Assembly: GCA_041601945.1 (NCBI GenBank)
Contig: JBFIHG010000006.1
Span: 1 to 64,000, forward strand
Direction of reading: 5' to 3'
Length of the DNA stretch: 64,000 nucleotides
Source of the DNA: JBFJKD01 sp041601945
GTDB taxonomy: Bacteria > Pseudomonadota > Gammaproteobacteria > Pseudomonadales > Porticoccaceae
Of this stretch, positions 43,230-52,200 are shown piece by piece. The position numbers were made by a program, and so were the translations under genes. The notes below the pieces were generated by a model. That model saw only the letters and a program-made list of their open reading frames with translations. It ran no database searches and had not been told where the DNA came from. Position 1 is the stretch's first letter. Each line of letters starts with the position of its first letter.

Positions 43230-43637
43230 ATGGGCTTGCTCAGCGTCCTCGACGTGTCTGGCTCCGCGCTGGCTGCGCAGTCAGTCCGCCTGAATACTAT
43301 TTCCAGCAACCTCGCCAATGCCGAATCCGTGAGCGCCACGCCGCAGGCGGCGTATCGGGCCAAACAGCCGATATTTTCGGCCCTGGTGCAGGATGCGATG
43401 AATGGCCTGGCCTCCGTGCGCGTGGACGGTGTCGCGGAAAGTACTGCGCCTGCACGGCAGGAATACGCACCGGAACACCCGTTGGCGGATGGCGATGGCT
43501 ACATTTATTACGGCAACGTTAATACGGTGGAGGAAATGGCCAACATGATTTCCGCATCGCGCGCCTACCAGAACAATGTGGAGGTGATGAACACCTCCAA
43601 GCAGCTGCTGCTGCAAACCCTGAATCTCGGTCGTTAG
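43230..43637 (+). CDS. flgC: Flagellar basal-body rod protein FlgC
   Basis: Proximal rod subunit. The 135-aa protein has the N-terminal ALAAQSVRLNTISSNLANAE and the C-terminal VNTVEEMANMISASRAYQNN motif shared by rod proteins. It starts two bases after the flgB stop. Confidence 0.97.
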   Translation: MGLLSVLDVSGSALAAQSVRLNTISSNLANAESVSATPQAAYRAKQPIFSALVQDAMNGLASVRVDGVAESTAPARQEYAPEHPLADGDGYIYYGNVNTVEEMANMISASRAYQNNVEVMNTSKQLLLQTLNLGR

Positions 43638-43664
43638 TGAACCTGTTTAGCATCGGAGCCTGGT

Positions 43665-44336
43665 ATGGAATCTGTCAGTGAGCTTATCGGTAGTCCGGCG
43701 TCGAAGGCCATTACGTCCTCTGCGACAAAGAAAGCAACCGAACTCGGTCAGGATGATTTTTTACGCCTGATGGTGGCGCAGCTGGAACATCAGGACCCCA
43801 GCAAGCCGATGGATAATTTTGAGTTTCTTGCGCAGATATCCCAGTTCAGTATGGTCAGCGGTATTCAGGGTTTACAGGCATCCTTTGACAAACTGGGTGG
43901 CGCGCTTTTCGCGGGTCAGGCCTTGCAGGCGGTGCAGTTGGTGGGTAGCGATGTGGTCACCAACTCCAGCACTGCACTGCTGGGGCAGGATGCGCCGCTG
44001 CGCGGTGTTATCGACCTGCCGACCTATGCGGCCAGTGTGCAGGTCAGAATTCAGGACAGTACCGGACGTCTTGTGCAGGTACAGGAACTGGGCCCGTCGA
44101 GTGCGGGTCGTGCTTCTTTTTCTTGGGACGGGGTTAACGGGAATGGCGGTGTAGAGCCGTTCGGCAATTATCAGATTACGGCGCAGGCAATGATCAACGG
44201 TCAATACGAGGCGGTTCCCGCTTTCGCCGTGGCGCGGGTGGAGAGTGTGGCACTGACTGGCAATGGCACACAGGCCAATTTACGCCTCGCTGGTGGGCAG
44301 GATATTACCCTCGCGGATGTGCGCGAATATTTATAA
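43665..44336 (+). CDS. flgD: Flagellar hook cap/scaffold protein FlgD
   Basis: Caps the growing hook and is discarded when FlgK binds. The 223-aa protein shows LGQDDFLRLMVAQLEHQDPS (residues 26-45), the FlgD hallmark, QAVQLVGSDV, and a C-terminal FlgD Ig-like/tudor region (FSWDGVNGNGGVEPFGNYQI). Confidence 0.96.
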   Translation: MESVSELIGSPASKAITSSATKKATELGQDDFLRLMVAQLEHQDPSKPMDNFEFLAQISQFSMVSGIQGLQASFDKLGGALFAGQALQAVQLVGSDVVTNSSTALLGQDAPLRGVIDLPTYAASVQVRIQDSTGRLVQVQELGPSSAGRASFSWDGVNGNGGVEPFGNYQITAQAMINGQYEAVPAFAVARVESVALTGNGTQANLRLAGGQDITLADVREYL

Positions 44337-44415
44337 CGGTCAACAAATTAAACGGGCAATCAGCTCGTAAGTGAACTGCAACAGGTCGTAAGCAAACAGC
44401 AACAGGAGAAACATT

Positions 44416-45681
44416 ATGGCATTTGATACCGCAATTTCTGGCATTCGAGCGTCCACCGCTGAGTTGAGTATTATCGGCAATAACATCGCCAACAGTTCCA
44501 CCACCGGGTTCAAGCAGTCCCGGGGAGAATTTGCGGATATTTACGCCTCGAGCGTACTGGGGGTGGGTGCCAACGCCATTGGTAAGGGCGTTAGCCTGAA
44601 CTCAGTGTCGCAACAATTTACTCAGGGCAATATCGGTTTTACCGACAACGCGCTGGATCTCGCCATCAACGGCAACGGCTTTTTTATCCTCAGCGACGAT
44701 GGCGCCGCAGCCTATACCCGGGCCGGTAACTTTATCATTGACCAGTCGGGATATATTACCAACACCGAAGGCAAACGGCTGATGGCTTATCAGGCCGATA
44801 GCTCCGGCGCAATTACCGGCAATATAGACGCTCTGCAAATTGATACTGCCTATATCAGTCCGACTCCAACCGGCACCGTGAACATTACTGCCAACTTCGA
44901 CTCGCGGGCGGTAGCGCCGACCATTCCCTGGGGCGGGCCCTACGATGCCTTTGCGGTACCACCGACCTCACCCTCACCGGATATGTACAACAGCACCACC
45001 TCTACCACGGTCTACGATGGGTTGGGTAACCCCCATGTGGTGAGTACCTATTTCGTTAAAACAGCTACTCCTAACGAGTGGCAGGCGCACACGTTGATAG
45101 ACGGTGTCACGGTGGCTGGTCCAAATTCCCTGACCTTTGATGCAAATGGCCAGTTCAACCCGGCAAGTTTGCCGGTGCAAGTCAGTGTGGTGGGCTGGAA
45201 CCCCCTCAATAGCAAGGGCGCTCCCACGGGTGCCGTAGCCCAGGATTTTACGATCAATCTCTCCACCAGCACCCAGTTTGGCACCAACTTTGCGGTGAGT
45301 TCCATTAGCCAGGATGGGTTTACCACCGGGCAGTTACGCGGACTGGAAATTTCTAAAGGAGGCATCGTGTTTGCGCGCTATACCAATGGTCAGTCTCTGG
45401 CGTTGGGACAGGTCGCACTGGCTAACTTCGCGAATCCACAGGGTTTGCAAGCGTTAGGAGACACTGCCTGGTCGGAAACATTTTCATCTGGCGCGGCGGT
45501 GGTGAGCGGGCCAGGCACCGCGGGTCTCGGCGTCATTCAGTCGGGGGCCCTGGAAGATTCCAACGTGGAAATCACTGAGCAGTTGGTCAATATGATTATC
45601 GCGCAGCGTAACTTTCAGGCCAACGCGCAGGTGATTCAAACCGAAGACGCGATCACTCAAACCGTGATTAACCTGCGTTAA
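44416..45681 (+). CDS. flgE: Flagellar hook protein FlgE
   Basis: Builds the universal joint. The 421-aa protein has the N-terminal ASTAELSIIGNNIANSSTTG pattern, a hook D1 region (ALDLAINGNGFFILSDDG), and the C-terminal SNVEITEQLVNMIIAQRNFQ motif. AACAGGAG precedes the ATG. Length is within the range of Pseudomonas-type FlgE. Confidence 0.97.
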   Translation: MAFDTAISGIRASTAELSIIGNNIANSSTTGFKQSRGEFADIYASSVLGVGANAIGKGVSLNSVSQQFTQGNIGFTDNALDLAINGNGFFILSDDGAAAYTRAGNFIIDQSGYITNTEGKRLMAYQADSSGAITGNIDALQIDTAYISPTPTGTVNITANFDSRAVAPTIPWGGPYDAFAVPPTSPSPDMYNSTTSTTVYDGLGNPHVVSTYFVKTATPNEWQAHTLIDGVTVAGPNSLTFDANGQFNPASLPVQVSVVGWNPLNSKGAPTGAVAQDFTINLSTSTQFGTNFAVSSISQDGFTTGQLRGLEISKGGIVFARYTNGQSLALGQVALANFANPQGLQALGDTAWSETFSSGAAVVSGPGTAGLGVIQSGALEDSNVEITEQLVNMIIAQRNFQANAQVIQTEDAITQTVINLR

Positions 45682-45702
45682 TTCGCTGACAGGACCTGAA
45701 TT

Positions 45703-46443
45703 ATGGACCGTTTGTTGTACGTGGCGATGAGTGGGGCGAGTCAGAGTTTACGGGCTCAGGCCGTCAACTCACAGAATCTTGCCAACGCCTCTACCAGTGG
45801 CTTTCGTGCCGACCTGGCGATGTTCGATGCAGCGCAGGTGCATGGTCCAGGCTACGCCAGCCGCGCCTATACGCAGTTACAGGGCGCGGGATTCGATGCC
45901 ACGCGCGGCACCGTGCAGAGCACCGGGCGCGATCTGGACGTGGCCATTAATGGCGATGGCTGGATTGCCGTACAGGCGCCGGATGGCAGCGAGGCCTATA
46001 CCCGCCGTGGGGATTTGCAGATCGACGCTTTTGGTCTATTGACCAATGGCGAAGGGCTGCCCGTTCTGGGTAACTCTGGACAAATCGCCGTGCCGCCCCA
46101 TACCAAGTTTGAAGTGGGAGCGGATGGCACGATTACTATCTTGCCGGTGGGTCAGAACCCGAACGCCATGTCCGTCGCTGGCCGCATCAAACTGGTCGCG
46201 TCCGATGCGGCGGATATGGAAAAAGGGGTGGATGGTTTGTTGCGCCGCCGCGATGGCGAGAACGCCCCGGTGGATAACGGTATTCAACTGATGTCGCAGT
46301 CCCTCGAGACCAGTAACGTCAATTCCGTGGCGGCCATGGTGCGCATGATTGAGCTGTCGCGCTCCTTCGAATTGCAGATAAAAATGATGCGGGTAGCCGC
46401 AGATAACGACCAGGCTTCGGCCTCGTTAATGAACATGTCCTGA
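45703..46443 (+). CDS. flgF: Flagellar basal-body rod protein FlgF
   Basis: Proximal rod subunit. The 246-aa protein has SQSLRAQAVNSQNLANASTS near the N-terminus, RDLDVAINGDGWIAVQAPDG in the core, and SNVNSVAAMVRMIELSRSFE at the C-terminus. It is 21 nt after flgE in the operon. Confidence 0.96.
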   Translation: MDRLLYVAMSGASQSLRAQAVNSQNLANASTSGFRADLAMFDAAQVHGPGYASRAYTQLQGAGFDATRGTVQSTGRDLDVAINGDGWIAVQAPDGSEAYTRRGDLQIDAFGLLTNGEGLPVLGNSGQIAVPPHTKFEVGADGTITILPVGQNPNAMSVAGRIKLVASDAADMEKGVDGLLRRRDGENAPVDNGIQLMSQSLETSNVNSVAAMVRMIELSRSFELQIKMMRVAADNDQASASLMNMS

Positions 46444-46516
46444 GCAGTGTGTGGGTGAATACCCAGGCCGTGTCAGGCACACCAGGCAGAACGTACAGGT
46501 TAACAGGAGCGAGTAA

Positions 46517-47302
46517 ATGAACGAAGCATTGTGGATTTCCAAAACCGGGCTGGACGCGCAGCAAACGCGCATGGCGACCATTGCCAATAATCTGGCCAAC
46601 GCCAGTACGTCGGGTTTTAAACGTGGCCGTGCCGTGTTTGAAGATCTGATGTACCAGAATCTGCGCCAGGTGGGCGCCCAGTCTTCCCAGGATACCCAGT
46701 TGCCTTCAGGGCTGATGCTGGGTACCGGGGTGCGGGTGGTGGCTACCGAAAAACTGTTTTCCCAGGGCAACCTTGAACAGACCGAAAACTCGCTGGACAT
46801 GGCTATCGACGGACGGGGTTTTTTGCAGGTGCTGCTTCCCGATGGCTCCATGTCCTACACCCGCGACGGTTCCATGCAGGTCGACTCTCAGGGTCAGATG
46901 GTGACGTCCAGCGGCTATGTTGTACAACCGGCGGTGACAATTCCCCAGGACGCCCAGTCAATCAATATTGGCAGTGACGGCACCGTGTCGGTACGTACCC
47001 CCGGCGCGGCCGCCCCCACTCAGGTGGGCACCATTCAGCTGGCGGATTTTATCAATCCTGCCGGGCTACAGCCGATCGGTAAAAATTTGTTTCTGGAATC
47101 AGCCGCCAGCGGTAGTCCACTGGTGGGCAACCCCGGGCTTAACGGCCTGGGATCGGTGGTGCAGGGCTATGTGGAGAGCTCCAACGTCAACGTGGTGGAG
47201 GAGCTGGTCAATATGATCGAAACCCAGCGCGCCTATGAAATGAATTCCAAGGCCATTTCTTCCAGCGATCAAATGCTGCAATTTGTCACTAATAACCTGT
47301 AG
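46517..47302 (+). CDS. flgG: Flagellar distal rod protein FlgG
   Basis: Distal rod subunit that crosses the P and L rings. The 261-aa protein, the usual FlgG length, starts MNEALWISKTGLDAQQTRMA, has SLDMAIDGRGFLQVLLPDGS, and ends with SSNVNVVEELVNMIETQRAY and the C-terminal QMLQFVTNNL. AACAGGAGCGAG is the ribosome-binding region. Confidence 0.97.
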   Translation: MNEALWISKTGLDAQQTRMATIANNLANASTSGFKRGRAVFEDLMYQNLRQVGAQSSQDTQLPSGLMLGTGVRVVATEKLFSQGNLEQTENSLDMAIDGRGFLQVLLPDGSMSYTRDGSMQVDSQGQMVTSSGYVVQPAVTIPQDAQSINIGSDGTVSVRTPGAAAPTQVGTIQLADFINPAGLQPIGKNLFLESAASGSPLVGNPGLNGLGSVVQGYVESSNVNVVEELVNMIETQRAYEMNSKAISSSDQMLQFVTNNL

Positions 47303-47312
47303 CGCAAATATT

Positions 47313-47990
47313 ATGCAAAAGTCACTGTGGTACCTGTTGATCTGCCTCGCCCTGTTGTTACTCGGTGGTTGTGGCTCGATGCCGGAAAAAAGCACCATCG
47401 GTTACGAGCCGGTTATGCCCGAGGTGCAGCCGCCACAGGAAATGCGCAACGGCAGCATCTACCAGGCGGGTTACGACATGGTGTTGTTCGAAGATTTACG
47501 TGCACGCCGGGTCGGCGACATTTTGCGCGTTCTGTTGGTGGAACAAATGGACGCCGCCAAAAGCAGTGCCACGAATGTCGATAAATCCACCAGCAACAGC
47601 ATTCCTAATCCAATTCTGTTCGGCAAGGAACGCACGTTTGGCTCCAACGATCTGAGTAGCGAAATCGCTTCGGATCACGATTTTAGTGGCGAAGGCGACA
47701 GCAACCAGAGTAACAAGTTGCGCGGGAGTGTCGCGGTGACGGTTGCCCAGGTGTTACCCAACGGCAATCTGGTGGTGCAGGGCGAAAAATGGATTCAAAT
47801 TAATCAGGGCAGTGAATATGTGCGCCTGCGCGGCATTGTGCGGCCTACTGATATTAGCGCTGACAACACGGTGCCCTCGACTCAGGTTGCGGACGCCCGT
47901 ATTTCTTACGGTGGCACCGGGGCGGTCTCGGAAGCCAATATGGTGGGCTGGCTGGCGCGTTTCTTTATGAGTCCGCTGTGGCCATTTTAA
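47313..47990 (+). CDS. flgH: Flagellar L-ring lipoprotein FlgH
   Basis: Forms the outer-membrane L ring. The 225-aa precursor has a lipoprotein signal peptide with lipobox LGGC (Cys20), then DLRARRVGDILRVLLVEQMD and GSVAVTVAQVLPNGNLVVQG, the FlgH hallmarks. ATG 47313 is chosen because it places the signal peptide at the N-terminus; the frame extends back into flgG. Confidence 0.96.
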   Translation: MQKSLWYLLICLALLLLGGCGSMPEKSTIGYEPVMPEVQPPQEMRNGSIYQAGYDMVLFEDLRARRVGDILRVLLVEQMDAAKSSATNVDKSTSNSIPNPILFGKERTFGSNDLSSEIASDHDFSGEGDSNQSNKLRGSVAVTVAQVLPNGNLVVQGEKWIQINQGSEYVRLRGIVRPTDISADNTVPSTQVADARISYGGTGAVSEANMVGWLARFFMSPLWPF

Positions 47991-48003
47991 TCGGGAGCTG
48001 GTG

Positions 48004-49134
48004 ATGCAATTTGCGAACAAAAAAAGTTGGTGTTGGCGCTGGGTGAGCATGTTGCTGAGCTGCGCGCTGCTCAGCGCGCCGGTGAATGCCGAACGTATCA
48101 AGGACCTGGCGTCCATCGCCGGGGTTCGCGATAACCAGTTGGTGGGTTACGGCCTGGTAGTGGGCCTGGACGGTAGTGGCGACCAGACCACCCAGGCGCC
48201 GTTTACCGTACAGAGTTTGAAAAACATGTTGGCGAAAATGGGCGTGGTGATTCCCCCCAACGTCAACCCTCAGTTAAAAAATGTGGCCGCGGTCATGGTC
48301 CACGCGGAATTGCCGGCCTTTGCCAAGCCCGGCCAGACGATCGATATCACCGTGTCCTCTATTGGCAACGCTAAAAGCCTGCGCGGTGGCAGTTTGTTGA
48401 TGACGCCCTTGAAAGGCGCCGACGGGCAGGTGTACGCCATTGGACAGGGCAATCTGGTGGTGGGGGGCTTTGGTGCCGATGGAGCCGACGGCTCGCGTAT
48501 CACTGTCAATATTCCCAGTGCCGGTCGCATTCCCAATGGTGCGACCGTAGAGCGGGTGGTACCCAATTCTTTCGGTGACGACGGGGTGCTGGTACTGAAT
48601 CTCAATACCCCGGATTTCACCACAGCCCAGCGCCTGGCTGAAAATATCAATCGAGTATTCGGCTCGCAGGTGGCGATGCCGGCGGACAGTGTGTCGATTA
48701 ATGTGCACGCGCCCCTGGATCCCAGTTTGCTGGTCGCTTTCGTCGCCAATCTTGAAAATATTCAGGTCGACCCCGGTGATGCTGCTGCGAAGGTGGTAGT
48801 GAATGCGCGCACCGGCACCATAGTTATCGGCAGTCACGTACGTGTGGCGCCCGTGGCGGTGGCCCACGGAAGTCTCACGGTAACGGTATCCGAACAACTG
48901 CTGGCCAGTCAGCCGGCACCATTTGCGCAGCGCGGCGACACGGTGGTGGTGCCGCAGTCGTCGGTGGAAATCAGCGAAGAGCAGGCGCGTATGTTTTTAT
49001 TTAACCCGGGCATCACCCTCGACGAAATTGTGCGGGCAGTTAATCAGGTGGGTGCGGCGCCAGGGGACCTGGTGGCCATTCTGGAAGCACTCAAACAGGC
49101 GGGTGCTTTGCGCGCTCAGCTAATAGTTATTTAG
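48004..49134 (+). CDS. flgI: Flagellar P-ring protein FlgI
   Basis: Periplasmic ring around the rod. The 376-aa precursor has a signal peptide (WVSMLLSCALLSAPVNA), then ERIKDLASIAGVRDNQLVGYGLVVG, the FlgI signature, and PGDLVAILEALKQAGALRAQL at the C-terminus. ATG 48004 is preferred to GTG 48001 because GGGAG (47993-47997) is then 6 nt away. Confidence 0.97.
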   Translation: MQFANKKSWCWRWVSMLLSCALLSAPVNAERIKDLASIAGVRDNQLVGYGLVVGLDGSGDQTTQAPFTVQSLKNMLAKMGVVIPPNVNPQLKNVAAVMVHAELPAFAKPGQTIDITVSSIGNAKSLRGGSLLMTPLKGADGQVYAIGQGNLVVGGFGADGADGSRITVNIPSAGRIPNGATVERVVPNSFGDDGVLVLNLNTPDFTTAQRLAENINRVFGSQVAMPADSVSINVHAPLDPSLLVAFVANLENIQVDPGDAAAKVVVNARTGTIVIGSHVRVAPVAVAHGSLTVTVSEQLLASQPAPFAQRGDTVVVPQSSVEISEEQARMFLFNPGITLDEIVRAVNQVGAAPGDLVAILEALKQAGALRAQLIVI

Positions 49135-49149
49135 AGCCAGGGATTAGCG

Positions 49150-50121
49150 ATGATTGCTCAGCAGGTTTACAGCGATTTCGGATCTTTTCACCAGTTGCGC
49201 GCCGACGCGCGGCGCGAAGATCCGGGCGCGGCCCGCGCGACCGCGCAGCAGTTTGAATCAATCTTTATTCAGATCATGCTCAAGGCGATGCGCGCTGCGA
49301 CGCCGGAAGGTGGCTTGCTGGAAAGCAACCAGATGGATACGTACCAGCAGATGTTTGACGATCAGATTGCACTCGATTTATCAGCCGGTAAAGGTATTGG
49401 GCTGGCCGATGTGATCGAGGCGCAAATCTCGGGGGCCGAACCGGTGGCCAAAGCCGATCCGTTTGCATCGCCGCTGCGCAATCAACTGCTTAACCCAGCC
49501 AATCGCGCTCCGTTAAACACGCCGGTGAGGGGCAGCGAATCCGAGGCAGTCGCGTCCGCACGCCCCGCTGAGCAGATAGCTGGGGATGCGAAGCCCGCTG
49601 CCTGGCGGCCCCAGGCGCCGGAACAATTTGTCAGTGATGTGCGCGGTTTTGCGCGCGCAGCGGGTGGCGAGTTGGGGGTGGCACCTGAGGCTCTGATCGC
49701 CCAGGCGGCACTGGAAAGCGGCTGGGGACGGCACGTTATTCGGCGGCCAGATGGCACCAGTAGTTTCAACCTGTTCGGTATTAAAGCCAGCGCCGACTGG
49801 ACTGGCGAGCGCGTCAGTGTGGGTACGCTGGAATATCGCGATGGTATCGCTGTGCGCGAGCGCGCCGAATTTCGCGCTTACCCCTCGTTACAGGCGGCGT
49901 TTAACGATTATGTCGACTTCCTGAAATCCAACCCGCGCTACACCACAGCCCTGTCCGGAAACGGGAACGGCGCTCGTTACGCACGGGATCTACAGGCAGC
50001 CGGGTACGCCACCGATCCCCGCTATGCGCAAAAAATCACCGCCATTATGGCGCAGGTAGATGCGCAAATGGCTGCATTACCCGCCAGAGCCGTGTTGTCA
50101 CCTGAGACAGGAACCCTGTAG
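49150..50121 (+). CDS. flgJ: Flagellar rod-assembly peptidoglycan hydrolase FlgJ
   Basis: Opens the cell wall for the growing rod and caps it. The 323-aa protein has an N-terminal rod-binding domain (25-95, TAQQFESIFIQIMLKAMRAA), a Pro/Ala linker (95-155), and a C-terminal glucosaminidase domain (160-305) with the catalytic Glu189 in AQAALESGWG and FNLFGIKA. This is the dual-domain FlgJ of beta- and gammaproteobacteria. Confidence 0.96.
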   Translation: MIAQQVYSDFGSFHQLRADARREDPGAARATAQQFESIFIQIMLKAMRAATPEGGLLESNQMDTYQQMFDDQIALDLSAGKGIGLADVIEAQISGAEPVAKADPFASPLRNQLLNPANRAPLNTPVRGSESEAVASARPAEQIAGDAKPAAWRPQAPEQFVSDVRGFARAAGGELGVAPEALIAQAALESGWGRHVIRRPDGTSSFNLFGIKASADWTGERVSVGTLEYRDGIAVRERAEFRAYPSLQAAFNDYVDFLKSNPRYTTALSGNGNGARYARDLQAAGYATDPRYAQKITAIMAQVDAQMAALPARAVLSPETGTL

Positions 50122-50230
50122 CGGGTGTAGCTGCGCTGAGTGGAGGGTACGACTCAGTGCGTTAGCGGTTGGGCTGGTGGTTTCAAAGTGGTTGTGGTGA
50201 TTTCGCAGGAAACGTCAGTTTCACACAGCG

Positions 50231-50270
50231 TTTTGAGAGTTACAGGAAAGTTTTGAGGGTTACAGGAAAA
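50231..50270 (+). repeat. 20-nt tandem duplication at the flgK start
   Basis: Two adjacent units, 50231-50250 and 50251-50270, read TTTTGAGRGTTACAGGAAAR and match at 18 of 20 positions. Each holds an ACAGGAAA that can act as a Shine-Dalgarno; the second unit's copy is the one at the right distance from the flgK ATG at 50270. It looks like a recent local duplication. Confidence 0.9.
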
Positions 50271-52195
50271 TGGCAGAGATACTCGGGATCGGCACATCGG
50301 CCCTGTTGTCGCTACAAAAAGCGCTCAGTACCACCGGTCACAACATAGCCAACGTCAATACCGAAGGCTATAACCGCCAGCGGGTGGAGTTTACTACGTT
50401 ACCACCGCAATTATCCGGCAGCGGTTTTATTGGCAATGGTGTGCAGATTACCACCGTGCGTCGTGCCTACGACGATTTTATTGCTGGCCAGGTGCTGTCC
50501 CAAACTGCTAGCCAGAGCAGCCTCGATGCGTACGTCTCCCTGGCGAATCGGCTCGACAACTTACTGGCCAGCGGCAGCTCGGGCCTGAGTCCATCGCTGC
50601 AACAGTTCTTCGACTCCATCCAGGCTGTAGCCGCGAATCCGTCCGGTTTGCCGGAGCGTCAGGTGATGTTGGCCGAGGCCCAGGCGCTGGCGGATCGTTT
50701 TGCTTTCCTGGATCGTAGTCTGGTGGGCCTGGAAACGGAGGTGAACAATCGCCTGACGGTGATGGTGGATGAAATCAACGGGCTGGCATTTAATATTGCT
50801 AAATTGAACCAGGAAATAACTGTCGCCACCGGCACTGCGGGTGGCCAGCCGCCCAATGACTTACTCGATCAACGGGATTTGTTACTGACCCAGCTCTCCA
50901 AAAAAATTGGTATCACCACCGTGGGCCTGGCCGACGGCTCGGTCAACGTGATGATTGGTACTGGCCAGCCGTTGGTGGTTGGTGGGTCGGCGCAACCGAT
51001 AACCACAGTCGCTAGCGCGCTCGATCCCAACCGCCTGGAAATAGGCATAAAAACCCCGAATGGTGGTACTGCGGTGATCTCCCAGTTTATTAGTGGCGGA
51101 GAAATTAGCGGAGTAATGGATTTTCGCGCCCGTGTTCTCGACCCCGCGCGCAACGAGCTGGGACGTCTGGCAGCGGTGGTTACCGATACCTTTAATACCC
51201 AGCACCGCCTGGGCATGGACAGTAACGGTCAGATGGGAGGGGATTTCTTCACCCCTCTGAGCCCGGTGACGGTCGCCGCCACCGGTAATACTGGAACCGC
51301 CACTGTCGCGGTTACCGTGACCGACGCCCGCGCTCTGGCGGCATCGGATTATCGGCTTAACTACGACGGTAGCCAGTGGTTAGTCACGCGTATTGCCGAC
51401 AATAAAATCGTTACTGGCAGCGGGCCGTTTAATCTGGATGGCCTGACCATTGCTGTCAGTGGAACGCCAGCTTTGGGTGACAGTTTTCTGGTGCGGCCGG
51501 TACACAATGCGGCCGGGGCCTTTGCTGTGGCGCTGACAGATGTATCGCGTATTGCAATCGCGGCACCGGTGCGCGCCAGCGCCAACGTGGTAAATACGGG
51601 CACGGCCACTATTGCTGATGTCACGGTGCAGTCGATAACGGGTCTGCCCCTGGCGGGGCCGATTAGCCTGACCTTTAACCCCAACGCGTTGGGTGCCGGT
51701 GTGCCTGGCTTTGACGTTAGCGGCGGCCCGGGCGGACCCCTTGCCTTTGATCCTGTGCTCGACAGTAACGGTAAAACATTTACCCTGAGCGGTTTCGGTG
51801 ATATGCGCTTTACCGTGCGCGGTAGTCCCCAGGCCGGGGACTCGCTGGTGCTGGAGCACAACAGCGGCGGCCGCGGCGATAATCGCAATGGCTTGTTACT
51901 TGCAGGGTTGCAGACCCAGCGGCTGGTGAATAACGGCGCCAGTACCTTCGGTGAGGCCTACGGCGCCATGGTCGCCGATGTGGGTGTTAAAACCCGGCAG
52001 GGCCAGGCAAACCTCAATACCCAGAATATTCTATTGCAGCAGGCGGTGGACGCCAGGGAGTCCGTGTCGGGGGTGAACCTCGATGAAGAAGCGGCGCGCC
52101 TGCTGCGCCTGCAGCAGGCGTATCAGGCTGCGGCCCGCATCGTTGCGGTGGCGGACAATCTGTTTCAAACCCTGCTTGAAGCGACGCGGAGGTAA
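50270..52195 (+). CDS. flgK: Flagellar hook-filament junction protein FlgK (HAP1)
   Basis: First junction zone between hook and filament. The 641-aa protein has the N-terminal LSLQKALSTTGHNIANVNTE and the C-terminal heptad-rich GVNLDEEAARLLRLQQAYQA. The middle holds two related beta modules, around 385-412 (VSGTPALGDSFLVRP) and 508-532 (VRGSPQAGDSLVLEH). It follows flgJ after a 148-nt gap with no recognisable sigma-28 or sigma-54 site. Confidence 0.97.
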   Translation: MAEILGIGTSALLSLQKALSTTGHNIANVNTEGYNRQRVEFTTLPPQLSGSGFIGNGVQITTVRRAYDDFIAGQVLSQTASQSSLDAYVSLANRLDNLLASGSSGLSPSLQQFFDSIQAVAANPSGLPERQVMLAEAQALADRFAFLDRSLVGLETEVNNRLTVMVDEINGLAFNIAKLNQEITVATGTAGGQPPNDLLDQRDLLLTQLSKKIGITTVGLADGSVNVMIGTGQPLVVGGSAQPITTVASALDPNRLEIGIKTPNGGTAVISQFISGGEISGVMDFRARVLDPARNELGRLAAVVTDTFNTQHRLGMDSNGQMGGDFFTPLSPVTVAATGNTGTATVAVTVTDARALAASDYRLNYDGSQWLVTRIADNKIVTGSGPFNLDGLTIAVSGTPALGDSFLVRPVHNAAGAFAVALTDVSRIAIAAPVRASANVVNTGTATIADVTVQSITGLPLAGPISLTFNPNALGAGVPGFDVSGGPGGPLAFDPVLDSNGKTFTLSGFGDMRFTVRGSPQAGDSLVLEHNSGGRGDNRNGLLLAGLQTQRLVNNGASTFGEAYGAMVADVGVKTRQGQANLNTQNILLQQAVDARESVSGVNLDEEAARLLRLQQAYQAAARIVAVADNLFQTLLEATRR

Positions 52196-52200
52196 CGGCG

